Source of the DNA: an uncultured Bacteroidales bacterium
GTDB lineage: Bacteria > Bacteroidota > Bacteroidia > Bacteroidales > Bacteroidaceae
NCBI GenBank assembly: GCA_937995875.1
Contig: CALKIW010000194.1
Location: 1 to 21,904 of the forward strand
Direction of reading: 5' to 3'
DNA length: 21,904 nt
In this document: positions 7,631 through 15,754 of the stretch, one piece after another
How positions within the stretch are numbered: the stretch's first letter is position 1
Layout of the letters: each line of letters opens with the position of its first letter
Notes under the pieces: model-generated
What the model saw: only the letters and a program-made list of their open reading frames with translations
What the model was told of the DNA's origin: nothing
Database searches by the model: none
Made by a program: the position numbers and the translations under genes

Positions 7631-8603
7631 TTTTTTAAGCGAGTGGAGGAATGGAGAGTCGTGTATGACGGTGAAAACCAGTGGATCTACGGGCAAGCCC
7701 AAGACCATGTTGGTGGAGAAGGAACGTATGCTCAATTCGGCCAGGATAACCTGTGATTTCTTAGGGCTGACGGCAGCGGACACGGCGCTGCTCTGCATGA
7801 ATCTCGACTATATTGGAGCCAAGATGATGGTGGTGAGGAGTTTGGAGCGTGGCATGAAACTCGTAACGGTGCCGCCGTCGGGACATCCCTATGCCGATCT
7901 TCCTGCTGAATTTCAGGCATTGGGGCGCATCACGTTTGCCGCGATGGTGCCTTTGCAGGTTTACAATGCGCTGCAAGTGCCGGAGGAAACCGAGTGGTTG
8001 CGCAGCATAGACCATCTGATTATAGGTGGCGGAGCCATTGATGAGCGCGTTGCTCAACAGCTCAGGACGTTTCCGAAGCACGTATGGAGCACCTATGGTA
8101 TGACGGAGACGCTCTCGCACATCGCTCTGCGGCGACTAAGCGGTCCCGATGCAAGCGAGTGGTACAGACCGTTCGACACGGTGAAGGTAGGTCGGAATGC
8201 GGAGGGATGTCTTACGATTGACGCGCCGATGGTGCATGACGGACTGCTGGTAACCAATGACCGGGTGGAGTTGCTGCCTGATGGGATGTTCAGGATATTG
8301 AGTCGGAAAGATAATGTCATCGTTTCCGGTGGAATTAAAATTCAGATTGAGGAGGTGGAACACACACTCCGCCCTTTTATGGATAAGCCTTTTTTTATCA
8401 CAAAAACCCCTTCGGAAAAGTTCGGTGAAGCGGTGGTGCTGCTCACAGAGGAAACAGATATGAAGCAGGTGGAGGAGATATGCATGAATGCTTTACCTAA
8501 GTATTGGGTGCCCCGAAAATACGTCCATGTGGACAAGCTGCCCATGACCGAAACCGGGAAGCCGGCGAGATTTAATTCACAATTCATAATTCATAATTCA
8601 TAA
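7617..8603 (+). CDS. menE: o-succinylbenzoate-CoA ligase
   Basis: This ANL-superfamily adenylating enzyme activates o-succinylbenzoate with ATP and CoA, giving the MenB substrate. The protein is 328 residues from MLLNDFLSEW, shorter than E. coli MenE because the N-terminal subdomain is reduced, as is common in Bacteroidota. Motifs: TSGSTGKPK (21-29, ATP-phosphate loop), STYGMTET (about 158-165), SRKDNVIVSGG (about 230-240, hinge and A8 region) and TETGKPARF near the C-terminus, holding the catalytic lysine of the adenylation half-reaction. The start overlaps menC by 14 nt. Notably, the last residues (FNSQFIIHNS) are encoded by the AATTCAT heptamer repeat that follows, so the natural C-terminus appears to have been replaced or extended by repeat DNA, without affecting the core motifs. 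Confidence 0.93.
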   Translation: MLLNDFLSEWRNGESCMTVKTSGSTGKPKTMLVEKERMLNSARITCDFLGLTAADTALLCMNLDYIGAKMMVVRSLERGMKLVTVPPSGHPYADLPAEFQALGRITFAAMVPLQVYNALQVPEETEWLRSIDHLIIGGGAIDERVAQQLRTFPKHVWSTYGMTETLSHIALRRLSGPDASEWYRPFDTVKVGRNAEGCLTIDAPMVHDGLLVTNDRVELLPDGMFRILSRKDNVIVSGGIKIQIEEVEHTLRPFMDKPFFITKTPSEKFGEAVVLLTEETDMKQVEEICMNALPKYWVPRKYVHVDKLPMTETGKPARFNSQFIIHNS

Positions 8604-8655
8604 TTAAGGCTTCGCGGTGGCAATTATGAATTGTGAATTATGAATTATGAATTAA
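8572..8655. repeat. Inverted array of AATTCAT heptamers between menE and aroB
   Basis: The left arm (8574-8605) is AATTCAC followed by three AATTCAT-type units. The right arm (8622-8653) is the inverted form, AATTATG, AATTGTG, AATTATG, AATTATG. The arms pair over about 32 bp with two mismatches because the variant (GTG) unit sits in a different register. The 14-nt loop region contains GCTTCGCG, which recurs at 8665-8672 in the end of aroB. It separates two convergent genes and can form a long hairpin on both strands, so it may act as a bidirectional terminator. Confidence 0.8.
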
Positions 8656-8660
8656 AAAAA

Positions 8661-9740
8661 CTATGCTTCGCGAAAGAAGTCGAGTGCTTCTTTCATCTCT
8701 TCTTCGGTAGCGGTTTGATTGATACGGATGTCTCCAATATCGCCCAAGAGTGTAAAGTTGATGATACCGGCGGTGTTCTTTTTGTCGTGCATCATCAGCG
8801 AGATGAGTTCGGGATAGTCGTTGCAAGTGATGTTGTATGTCCCGTAGTAGTCTCGGATAAAGCGAGCGGTTTGTTGCATCTTGTCGGCAGGGAAGCCCAG
8901 TTTGACGGCCGAAAGATAGAGTTCGCAGATGAGCCCGAATGCCACCGCATAGCCATGCAATAGAGCGGGTGTGGAGTTTCCGCTGTTGGAGGAGGGCAGA
9001 GTGCACTTGAGAGAAAAGCTTTCGAAAGCGTGGCCGAAGGTGTGGCCTAAGTTCAGCGCCTTGCGCAGGCCCTGTTCTGTTGGGTCTCCTTTTACAATGC
9101 GTTCTTTTACCTGCACGGATTCCGCTACCATAGTTTTCAGATGGTCGAGGTCGGGAGCACTCAAGTCAAAGCACAGCAGCTCACCCCAATGTTCCTCATT
9201 GGAGATGAGACCGTGTTTGAGCATCTCGGCATAACCCGATCGGAGGTTTAATGCATCGAGCGACTGTAGGAAATTGGTGTCGATAATCACGAATCGGGCA
9301 TCATTAAACACGCCTATTTCGTTTTTCAACCCTCCGAAATTGATGCCTGTCTTACCACCTACGGAAGCATCGACCATAGCCAACAGGGTGGTGGGAATGT
9401 TGATGAAGTTGAGGCCTCGCTTAAAGGTTGAGGCCGCGAAACCGCCTAAGTCGGTTACCATTCCGCCTCCGATGTTCACCAGACAAGAATGGCGGGTGGC
9501 ACCGCCCGCTTGCAAACTCTGCCACACTTGAGAGAGCGAAGCGAGGTTTTTGTGAGTGTCGGTGGCTTCGATGGTGATCGGTTGTGCGTTTTTCAGACTT
9601 TGGTGGTCTCGCAGAATCGGCCAGCATTTTTCCCGTGTCGTTTTGTCTGTCAATACAAAAAGTTTGTCGTGCTCGCACTCCGAAATGGCATCGGCAAGCT
9701 CAGCCTTTATATTTTTTGATATGATGATGCTTTGGTCCAT
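8661..9740 (-). CDS. aroB: 3-dehydroquinate synthase
   Basis: AroB converts DAHP to 3-dehydroquinate in the shikimate pathway, using NAD+ and a divalent metal. From the ATG at 9738-9740 (MDQSIIISKN) the protein has 359 residues, the usual size. Motifs are NIGGGMVTDLGGF (89-101, NAD-binding), IPTTLLAMVDASVGGKTG (115-132), SGYAEMLKHG (168-177, Glu172 expected metal ligand) and LNLGHTFGHAFE (the two His of the second half). The frame is open 25 codons further upstream, but those residues lack family resemblance. The start codon is directly preceded by a perfect 14-bp palindrome, AATTCTATAGAATT. The gene converges on menE; its product leads to chorismate, the substrate of MenF, a plausible functional link. 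No operon partner is on this strand. Confidence 0.95.
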   Translation of the reverse strand: MDQSIIISKNIKAELADAISECEHDKLFVLTDKTTREKCWPILRDHQSLKNAQPITIEATDTHKNLASLSQVWQSLQAGGATRHSCLVNIGGGMVTDLGGFAASTFKRGLNFINIPTTLLAMVDASVGGKTGINFGGLKNEIGVFNDARFVIIDTNFLQSLDALNLRSGYAEMLKHGLISNEEHWGELLCFDLSAPDLDHLKTMVAESVQVKERIVKGDPTEQGLRKALNLGHTFGHAFESFSLKCTLPSSNSGNSTPALLHGYAVAFGLICELYLSAVKLGFPADKMQQTARFIRDYYGTYNITCNDYPELISLMMHDKKNTAGIINFTLLGDIGDIRINQTATEEEMKEALDFFREA

Positions 9741-9754
9741 AATTCTATAGAATT
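9741..9754. promoter_or_regulatory. Perfect 14-bp palindrome abutting the aroB start codon
   Basis: AATTCTATAGAATT equals its own reverse complement and lies directly against the aroB ATG. It could be an operator, or in RNA a short hairpin or dimer affecting translation initiation; the function is unknown. Confidence 0.4.
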
Positions 9755-9944
9755 TCGTTTGGCGAAAAATAAAGCTAAGGCTATTTTGACTTAATTCTTT
9801 TCCTTCGTTATGCACAGTCTTGGGATGCTTGTCTGTGGTTCATATTTCACCACTTTATAGCTTAATGCCGATGGAAAATTCAAATACAGAGGGATTCTGC
9901 GTTAGCTTCTGCTTTATGTTTTTCGTATGTTGCTAATTTGAAAG

Positions 9945-9952
9945 CAAAGGTA
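9945..9952 (-). promoter_or_regulatory. Candidate -7 element for aroB
   Basis: The minus strand reads TACCTTTG, matching TAnnTTTG, about 205 nt before the aroB start. No TTG is at the right distance. A weaker TAGCTTTA lies closer, at 9770-9777. Either could be used. Confidence 0.35.
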
Positions 9953-10003
9953 GTGATATATTATCAATGTTATGTAGATTTGAGCTGAAAAAGTTTCAAA
10001 AGT

Positions 10004-10029
10004 CTACATGTAGGTGTGCTATACATTTG
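10004..10029 (+). promoter_or_regulatory. Candidate promoter/operator of the outer-membrane beta-barrel gene
   Basis: TACATTTG (10022-10029) matches the -7 consensus, 107 nt before the start codon, but no TTG lies at -33. In its place, the perfect palindrome CTACATGTAG (10004-10013) sits 8 nt upstream. A further TGTAGA at 9973-9978 is inverted relative to TCTACA at 10003-10008. The missing -33 box plus dyads suggests an activator-dependent or otherwise controlled promoter. Confidence 0.35.
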
Positions 10030-10136
10030 TCGAAAGACCTGTTTTTTGTATTTATTCTGTCTTTTGCATTAAACCAAAAGACCGTTACCGCGTCTTAAGA
10101 GTGTAAACGATGATTTAATAATAGCTTTTTAAAAGT

Positions 10137-13076
10137 ATGAAGAAAAGTATTCTCCTAACTATACTGATGTTGATATCTGTTGTGGCGGGAGCTCAGAAGA
10201 GAGAGATAAAAGGAATTGTGATGGATGACGAAACCAACGAATCTGTGCCAATGGTAACCGTTCAACTCTTAAAGCTGGACTCTACTTTTGTTACAGGGGC
10301 GGTATCTGACGCTAATGGTAAGTTTGTTCTCCACGCTCCGGCCAATGGACGATACATTTTCAAAGTATCGAGCATAGGTTACCTTGCTACCTTTAAGCAG
10401 GTGCACATTGCATCCAATCGTAATGTGAACATGGGAAACGTTGTGATGAAATCGGATGCGGTGATGTTGAAAGAAGCTAAAATTACGGCACAGGCTCTGA
10501 AGGTGAATGTGAAGGAAGATACCTTTGTATATAATAGTGCAGCCTACCGAACACCGGAGGGATCGGCCATCGAGGAGCTCGTGAAACGCTTGCCCGGGGC
10601 GCAGGTGGATGATGACGGTAAAATTACCATCAATGGTAAAGAAGTCAAGAAAATCCTTGTGGATGGCAAGGAGTTTATGACCGGCGACACGAAAACGGCC
10701 CTGAAAAACATCCCTACTTCCATTATTGATAAGATAAAGTCGTATGATCAGAAAAGCGACCTGTCTCGCGTGACCGGCATTGACGATGGTGAGGAGGAAA
10801 CCGTGCTCGATTTCGGTGTGAAGCCCGGCATGAATAAGGGGCTGATGGCCAATGTCGATGTGGGTGCCGGAACGAAAGACAGGTATGCTACCAGAATGTT
10901 TGGAGGTTTTTTCAACAGTAAGATGCGCATATTCGGTATGGGTAATGCCAACAATGTGAACAACATGGGTTTTGGTGGAAGAGGCGGACGTTTCGGTCGG
11001 GGACGCAATGGACTGAACGCTTCGAAGATGGCCGGACTGAACATGAACTATGAGAAAAAAGACACGTTGAAGATAGATGGTAGCGTGAGATGGAATCATA
11101 ATGATGGAGATGTGTTCAGCAAGAATTCTTCAGAAAACTTTGTAAGCCGGAACGGATCTTTCTCCAATAGTCTCAACCAGAACTATTCACGTGAAAATAA
11201 TTGGAATGCACAGGCACGTATAGAATGGACGCCCGACACGATGACCAATATCATGTTCAGACCACGAGTAAGCTTAAATACCAGCGACGGACTGTCGAGC
11301 AGCCGTTCGGCGTCATATAACGCCGACCCGTACCTATACGTCACGGATCCGCTCTCGGAGGAATCAATGGCCTTGCTGGATGAGGACAGTCTGATGGTGA
11401 ACTCCGGCGTTCGCAACAGTATAAACTATTCGGACAATAAGAGTTTCGGTGCAATGTTGCAATTTAACCGAAGACTTAACAGCAAGGGGCGTAACGTGAC
11501 CTTAAGAGCCGATGTGGACTATAATGATGGAGATTCCAAAAGCCTGTCGACTAACAACGTGCATCTCTATCAAATAGAAAATATGCTGGGCGCAGACTCC
11601 ACATATCAGACTAACAGATATACGGCCACGCCGAGCAAGAACTGGAGTTACAGGTTGCAGACAACCTATAGTGAGCCGCTGTGGAGAGGCACATTTTTGC
11701 AGTTGAGCTATCGATTCAGGTATAGTTATAACAAGAGCGACCGTTCTACTTACGACTTCTCTAATCTTGGAGAGAATTTCTTTTCAGGCTTAGATGCCGG
11801 TTATCGCGGGTGGGACGGTTATTTGGATCGCCTCAGTAGGCCATACCCCGATTATCGTGACGATGATTTGAGCCGATATTCCGAATATAAAAATTATAGG
11901 CATGATGTCGAATTGATGTTCCGTATGATTCGCCAGAAGTACCAACTGAATGCGGGTGTGTTGATGCAACCGCAGAATTCTAAATATGTTCAGAACTATC
12001 AGGGAGTGAATGTAGACACGACACGCAACGTGTTTAATGTGTCGCCCACGTTCGATTTCCGTTATCGATTCAATAAGGTGTCCAATCTCCGCATCAACTA
12101 TCGGGCGAACACAACGCAGCCCGGCATTAACCAACTGCTGGATATTTATGATGATTCCGACCCGTTGAACATTTCTACGGGTAACCCCGGCCTCAAGCCT
12201 TCGTTTACACAGAACTTCCGTTTCTTCTACAATGGATATTTCGAGGCTACTCAGCGTTCGGTTATGGGCAATTTGAGGTTCTCTACAACGAGAAACTCTA
12301 TTAGCAATAAAGTGACATACAATGAGCAGACGGGTGGGCGGATCATGCGACCTGAAAACATCAATGGTGATTGGAATGTGCACGGTGCTTTTATGTTCAA
12401 CACGCCGTTGGATTCAGCCGGTCACTGGAACATGAACACCTTTAGCTATATGAGCTATTCTAACAACGTTGGATATGTGAGTCTAAATCAGTTCGCAGAC
12501 TCGGAAAAGAACACGTCGAAGGACTTGAACGTTGGTGAGCGCCTGTCGGGAAGCTACCGTAACGATTGGTTGGAGGTGGAACTGGATGGCTCGTTGAACT
12601 ATCGCCACTCGCGCAACAAACTTCAGAAGACGGCCGATATGGATACGTGGCAGTATGCTTATGGGTTGAATGTGAACGTAACGGCACCCTGGGGAACAGC
12701 AGTCTCGACAGATTTGCACATGAACAGCCGTCGGGGCTACAACGACAATTCGCTGAACACGAACGAGATGGTGTGGAATGCTCAAATATCCCAAAGCTTG
12801 TTGAAAGGGCGTCCGCTGACCATCATGTTGCAGTTCTACGACATTCTACACAACCAAAGCAATCTCAGCAGGAGCATTTCTTCCATGCGCCGCAGCGACA
12901 CCGAGTACAATTCTATCAACAGTTATGTGATGCTCCATGTGAACTATCGGCTCAACCTCTTTGGCACAAAAGATAGCCGTCAGGGTATGAACAGACCCGG
13001 AATGGGACCAAACAGAGGTCGCCATAGGGGCGGTCAGGGCTTTCATGGCTTTGGCGGACATGGACGGATGTTTTGA
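10137..13076 (+). CDS. Outer-membrane beta-barrel protein with N-terminal carboxypeptidase-regulatory-like domain
   Basis: The 979-residue product begins with a signal peptide (MKKSILLTILMLISVVAGAQ, cleavage near 19-20). A carboxypeptidase-regulatory-like beta-sandwich follows (about 22-105, KREIKGIVMDDETNESVP). Then comes a plug-like segment (about 110-250) with the common LPGAQVDDDGKITINGKEV and VDGKEFMTGD patterns. The rest is a long beta-barrel rich in alternating aromatic and polar residues, consistent with the TonB-dependent-receptor-like barrel family of Bacteroidota. No SusD-like partner is adjacent, so it does not look like a polysaccharide utilisation pair, and the transported substrate cannot be told. 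Unusual features are a Gly/Arg-rich insert (about 279-292, GFGGRGGRFGRGRNG) and a C-terminal tail rich in Gly, Arg and His (about 955-979) ending in Phe. It appears monocistronic, closed by the hairpin at 13138. Confidence 0.88.
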   Translation: MKKSILLTILMLISVVAGAQKREIKGIVMDDETNESVPMVTVQLLKLDSTFVTGAVSDANGKFVLHAPANGRYIFKVSSIGYLATFKQVHIASNRNVNMGNVVMKSDAVMLKEAKITAQALKVNVKEDTFVYNSAAYRTPEGSAIEELVKRLPGAQVDDDGKITINGKEVKKILVDGKEFMTGDTKTALKNIPTSIIDKIKSYDQKSDLSRVTGIDDGEEETVLDFGVKPGMNKGLMANVDVGAGTKDRYATRMFGGFFNSKMRIFGMGNANNVNNMGFGGRGGRFGRGRNGLNASKMAGLNMNYEKKDTLKIDGSVRWNHNDGDVFSKNSSENFVSRNGSFSNSLNQNYSRENNWNAQARIEWTPDTMTNIMFRPRVSLNTSDGLSSSRSASYNADPYLYVTDPLSEESMALLDEDSLMVNSGVRNSINYSDNKSFGAMLQFNRRLNSKGRNVTLRADVDYNDGDSKSLSTNNVHLYQIENMLGADSTYQTNRYTATPSKNWSYRLQTTYSEPLWRGTFLQLSYRFRYSYNKSDRSTYDFSNLGENFFSGLDAGYRGWDGYLDRLSRPYPDYRDDDLSRYSEYKNYRHDVELMFRMIRQKYQLNAGVLMQPQNSKYVQNYQGVNVDTTRNVFNVSPTFDFRYRFNKVSNLRINYRANTTQPGINQLLDIYDDSDPLNISTGNPGLKPSFTQNFRFFYNGYFEATQRSVMGNLRFSTTRNSISNKVTYNEQTGGRIMRPENINGDWNVHGAFMFNTPLDSAGHWNMNTFSYMSYSNNVGYVSLNQFADSEKNTSKDLNVGERLSGSYRNDWLEVELDGSLNYRHSRNKLQKTADMDTWQYAYGLNVNVTAPWGTAVSTDLHMNSRRGYNDNSLNTNEMVWNAQISQSLLKGRPLTIMLQFYDILHNQSNLSRSISSMRRSDTEYNSINSYVMLHVNYRLNLFGTKDSRQGMNRPGMGPNRGRHRGGQGFHGFGGHGRMF

Positions 13077-13137
13077 TAAAGAAAGAGAAAAGCGTAAGCA
13101 TCCCAAAGGGTTAATGTTTGATGTTTACGCAAAAAAC

Positions 13138-13179
13138 AATCGGAGCAATTCTGCTGAATAAAGTAGAATTGCTCCGATT
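13138..13179. terminator. Bidirectional intrinsic terminator between the outer-membrane gene and purN
   Basis: The arm AATCGGAGCAATTCT (13138-13152) pairs perfectly over 15 bp with AGAATTGCTCCGATT (13165-13179), with a 12-nt loop. An A-rich tract on the left gives a T-tract for the minus-strand transcript; the right side is only moderately T/A-rich. It sits between convergent genes, as expected for a shared terminator. Confidence 0.85.
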
Positions 13180-13207
13180 ATAATGATAGCGGTTAAGGGA
13201 GGATGCT

Positions 13208-13780
13208 TTATACTTGTTCGTTGATAATCTTTTCAATGGCTTTCGGGAAATATTCCATTTCCAAAAGGTGTTCTTTTGCCGCAATGTCATCGGCTGTATC
13301 GCTGGGAGATAGGGGCGTTTTATATTGCACAATGATTTCTCCCCCATCAATTTCAGAACTCACCCAATGGATGGTCATGCCGGTTTCGCTTTCTCCTGCG
13401 GCTTTTACGGCTTCGTGAACATGGTGTCCCCACATACCCTTGCCTCCGAATTTGGGGAGTAAGGCAGGGTGGAGATTGATCATGCGACGGGGAAAAGCAT
13501 TGATGAGAAAGTCCGGAATAAACAGCAGGAAGCCGGCAAGCACGATGAAATTAATGTCGTATTGTTCGAGAATGGGCATAAGGTGGTCGGGTGTGTTGAA
13601 CTTAGCCTTAGGCACAACACACGTATCTATTCCGAGCTTTTGAGCCCTTACCAAAGCGTATGCATCGGCTTTGTTGCTCAGAACGAGTTTGATGCGGATG
13701 TCTTTACTGTCTTGAAAATATTTGATGATATTTTCACAGTTGGTGCCACTGCCCGAAACGAAAATGGCTATATTGGTCAT
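13208..13780 (-). CDS. purN: Phosphoribosylglycinamide formyltransferase
   Basis: PurN transfers a formyl group from 10-formyltetrahydrofolate to GAR in de novo purine synthesis. The protein is 190 residues, standard for single-domain PurN. The phosphate-binding loop is FVSGSGTN (7-14). The catalytic Asn102 and His104 lie in INLHPALLP (101-109), and the third active-site residue Asp145 is in SSEIDGGEI (141-149). FGGKGMWG (111-118) is the usual GxxM-type loop. The start ATG gives MTNIAIF. The gap to the upstream hslR-like gene on the same strand is 113 nt and lacks an obvious TAnnTTTG box, so it could be read through from that operon or use an unrecognised promoter. Confidence 0.95.
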   Translation of the reverse strand: MTNIAIFVSGSGTNCENIIKYFQDSKDIRIKLVLSNKADAYALVRAQKLGIDTCVVPKAKFNTPDHLMPILEQYDINFIVLAGFLLFIPDFLINAFPRRMINLHPALLPKFGGKGMWGHHVHEAVKAAGESETGMTIHWVSSEIDGGEIIVQYKTPLSPSDTADDIAAKEHLLEMEYFPKAIEKIINEQV

Positions 13781-13893
13781 GGTTTTATTGTTTAAGGATT
13801 CCTATGATGTTGATAATGTTGTAAGGCAGGCGTTGGCAATAGTGAATATTGGAAGTGCTTGTCTGTCTATAGTCTATATGCTTCTTGTTCCTA

Positions 13894-14349
13894 TCAGTCT
13901 ATATCGTCCCAATCATCGTCATCAAATCCGAACATGACAGGATCGATAAAGGCGTCAATGGCACGCCGGTCTTTCTTGGTGGGGCGTCCCGTGCCCTTTG
14001 CTCTGTCTACGAATCCGCTGATGCGACTCATTTCGAGAAGCTCATATTGCTTTGGATCAGTGATGTTTTCATAAACTTGGGGTATGAGTTTGGCCCCAAC
14101 GCGTTGCTCTATACACGCCAACACCTTAAAAGAATAGGTGACAGGGGGCTTCCTGACGCTAACGATTTCTCCCTCCTTGACGCTTCGGCTTGGCTTGACA
14201 CTGTTGCCGTCTATTGTCACGCGATTGTTCTTTATCGCCTCTGAGGCCACAGTTCGTGTTTTGAAAATGCGTGCTGCCCATAGCCATTTGTCGATGCGTG
14301 CCGAGTCTCCATGCTTGGGAAGCCTGAGATTGGAGTTGCCGTTAGCCAT
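13894..14349 (-). CDS. hslR: S4-domain RNA-binding protein, Hsp15/HslR family
   Basis: The 151-residue protein has an S4 RNA-binding domain at about residues 17-80 (RIDKWLWAARIFKTR, then EAIKNNRVTIDGN). In Hsp15 this domain binds free 50S subunits carrying nascent chains and aids ribosome recycling after stress. The C-terminal part contains GRPTKKDRR (the usual basic Hsp15 motif) and ends in an acidic tail (FDDDDWDDID). Its start overlaps the end of pth by 8 nt, so the two are likely translationally coupled in the rplY-pth-hslR cluster. The S4 assignment is firm; the specific Hsp15 role is by family and neighbourhood. Confidence 0.85.
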   Translation of the reverse strand: MANGNSNLRLPKHGDSARIDKWLWAARIFKTRTVASEAIKNNRVTIDGNSVKPSRSVKEGEIVSVRKPPVTYSFKVLACIEQRVGAKLIPQVYENITDPKQYELLEMSRISGFVDRAKGTGRPTKKDRRAIDAFIDPVMFGFDDDDWDDID

Positions 14350-14926
14350 TCTTTTTGTGTTTACCCAATTTGTTAAACTGGTTCATAGTGTTGTTAATGC
14401 CTTGAAGCACAAAGCTCTTTATAATCTCGACAGAGGTGTCGAAAGTGGGTTGGAGCTGCTTCATTTCATCTTCCGAATAATGTCCGAGCACCCAGTCTAC
14501 TTGCCCTCCACGCGGATAATCGTTGCCTACGCCTATGCGCAGACGGGCATAGTTGTCGCCAATGAGCTGTATGATATGGCCCAGACCGTTGTGTCCTCCG
14601 TTGCTTCCATTAGCTTTCAGTCGGAATTCACCGAGTGGCAGGGCCACGTCGTCGCTGATGACAAGCAACCGACTTTGGTCTATCTTTTCTTCGTTGAGCC
14701 AATATCTCACGGCATTTCCGCTTAGATTCATAAATGTCGTGGGCTTCAATAATATGATTTTCCGGCCTTTGACAGAAGTCTCTGCCACGAAACCATATCG
14801 CTTGTCTTCAAAACAGATATTGGACGCCTTAGCAAAAGCGTCCAATATCATAAAACCAGTATTGTGTCTGGTCCCTGCGTATTCGTCGCCGGGATTACCC
14901 AATCCACAAATCAAAAATTTGTCCAT
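14342..14926 (-). CDS. pth: Peptidyl-tRNA hydrolase
   Basis: Pth releases peptides from peptidyl-tRNA that drops off ribosomes. The protein has 194 residues, the normal length. Active-site landmarks: GLGNPG (8-13, Asn11), RHNTGF (20-25, catalytic His21), FMNLSG (65-70, Asn67), VISDDVALP (89-97, the Asp activating His) and GGHNGLGHI (110-118, Asn113). It is the middle gene of rplY-pth-hslR, starting 10 nt after rplY and overlapping hslR by 8 nt. The combination of L25 and Pth in one operon is widespread in bacteria. Confidence 0.96.
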   Translation of the reverse strand: MDKFLICGLGNPGDEYAGTRHNTGFMILDAFAKASNICFEDKRYGFVAETSVKGRKIILLKPTTFMNLSGNAVRYWLNEEKIDQSRLLVISDDVALPLGEFRLKANGSNGGHNGLGHIIQLIGDNYARLRIGVGNDYPRGGQVDWVLGHYSEDEMKQLQPTFDTSVEIIKSFVLQGINNTMNQFNKLGKHKKNG

Positions 14927-14936
14927 TTCCGGAGAC

Positions 14937-15593
14937 TTACTCTTGGTCAGCAGTCTTCTCTGTTGCTTCTCCTTCTTGTCCCTCAGTTGTTGCGCCTTCA
15001 GCAGCCTCCTCAGTCTCCTCTTCCTGAGCTGCGTTGCGGGTCATCTTAACAGAGCAGACAACAACATCTTTGCTTGTTGCAAACTTGAAATTTTCGAAGT
15101 TCAGCTCGCCTACCTTGATGCTGTCACCAATTTCCATACTTGTAACATCGATTTCGATGCGCTCAGGAATCTGCTGATAAGGAGCGATGACATCAAGTTT
15201 ACGAACAGCGATATTCATGCGGCCACCGTTGCGAACACCCGGTGCAAGTCCTTCCAGCTTAACGGGAATACCAATAGTAATTGGCTTGTGGTCGTTTACT
15301 TCATAGAAGTCAATGTGCAGGGGAGCATCGGTTACCGGATGGAACTGAATCTCTCTCATGATAGCCGTATGAACTTCGCCATCGATGTTTATGTCAATAA
15401 CATAGATGTGTGGAGTATAAATGAGCTTGCGGAGGTCTTTGAAAGTTGATGCAAAGGCCAAGGCAACCGGTTTGCCGTTTTCTGTAGCTTCGCCATAAAG
15501 GTTACATGGAATGAGACCTTCCTTGCGGAGGGCTTTAGAAGCTTTCTTACCAAGGTCTTCGCGCTTCTTACCTGTTAATTCAAACTTTTTCAT
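14937..15593 (-). CDS. rplY: 50S ribosomal protein L25 (general stress protein Ctc form)
   Basis: The L25/Ctc protein binds 5S rRNA in the large subunit. It is 218 residues: an N-terminal L25 domain (about 1-90; EDLGKKASKALRKEGLIPC is typical), a C-terminal TL5/Ctc beta domain (about 95-190; DAPLHIDFYEV), and a low-complexity acidic tail (about 190-218, rich in Glu, Thr and Ala) as in other Bacteroidota L25 proteins. It opens the operon with pth and hslR and has a good -33/-7 promoter about 95 nt upstream. That promoter lies back-to-back with the nusB operon promoter. Confidence 0.95.
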   Translation of the reverse strand: MKKFELTGKKREDLGKKASKALRKEGLIPCNLYGEATENGKPVALAFASTFKDLRKLIYTPHIYVIDINIDGEVHTAIMREIQFHPVTDAPLHIDFYEVNDHKPITIGIPVKLEGLAPGVRNGGRMNIAVRKLDVIAPYQQIPERIEIDVTSMEIGDSIKVGELNFENFKFATSKDVVVCSVKMTRNAAQEEETEEAAEGATTEGQEGEATEKTADQE

Positions 15594-15685
15594 GTTTCTA
15601 CTTTTTAATGTGTTACTCTAAATTAAATTGTATAATTAATTCGCCATCACACTGGAAATCACTTTACCATAGTGAAATTGCGGTG

Positions 15686-15717
15686 CAAAGTTACTCTTTT
15701 TATTTCATAATGTGCAA
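15686..15717 (-). promoter_or_regulatory. Promoter of the rplY-pth-hslR operon
   Basis: On the minus strand TTG (15715-15717) is followed after 21 nt by TAACTTTG (15686-15693), fitting the Bacteroidota -33/-7 pattern. Transcription would start near 15679, giving a leader of about 85 nt. Confidence 0.7.
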
Positions 15718-15754
15718 AGTTTCCATAAAAAATATAGTTTTATGCGATTCTTTC

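Larger units (their letters stand above)
9741..10136. other. Divergent intergenic region between aroB and the outer-membrane gene
   Basis: This 396-nt region has no plausible gene. It contains the aroB-adjacent palindrome, candidate -7 boxes on both strands (9945-9952 minus; 9975-9982 and 10022-10029 plus), and TGTAG/CTACA half-sites around 9973-10013, including the perfect palindrome CTACATGTAG. Confidence 0.5.

Noticed and set aside
10269..11099. 276-codon minus-strand frame opposite the outer-membrane gene
   Set aside because: Antisense shadow; no recognisable motif and no promoter.
14553..15449. 298-codon plus-strand frame opposite pth and rplY
   Set aside because: Covers two conserved genes in antisense and has no protein family features.
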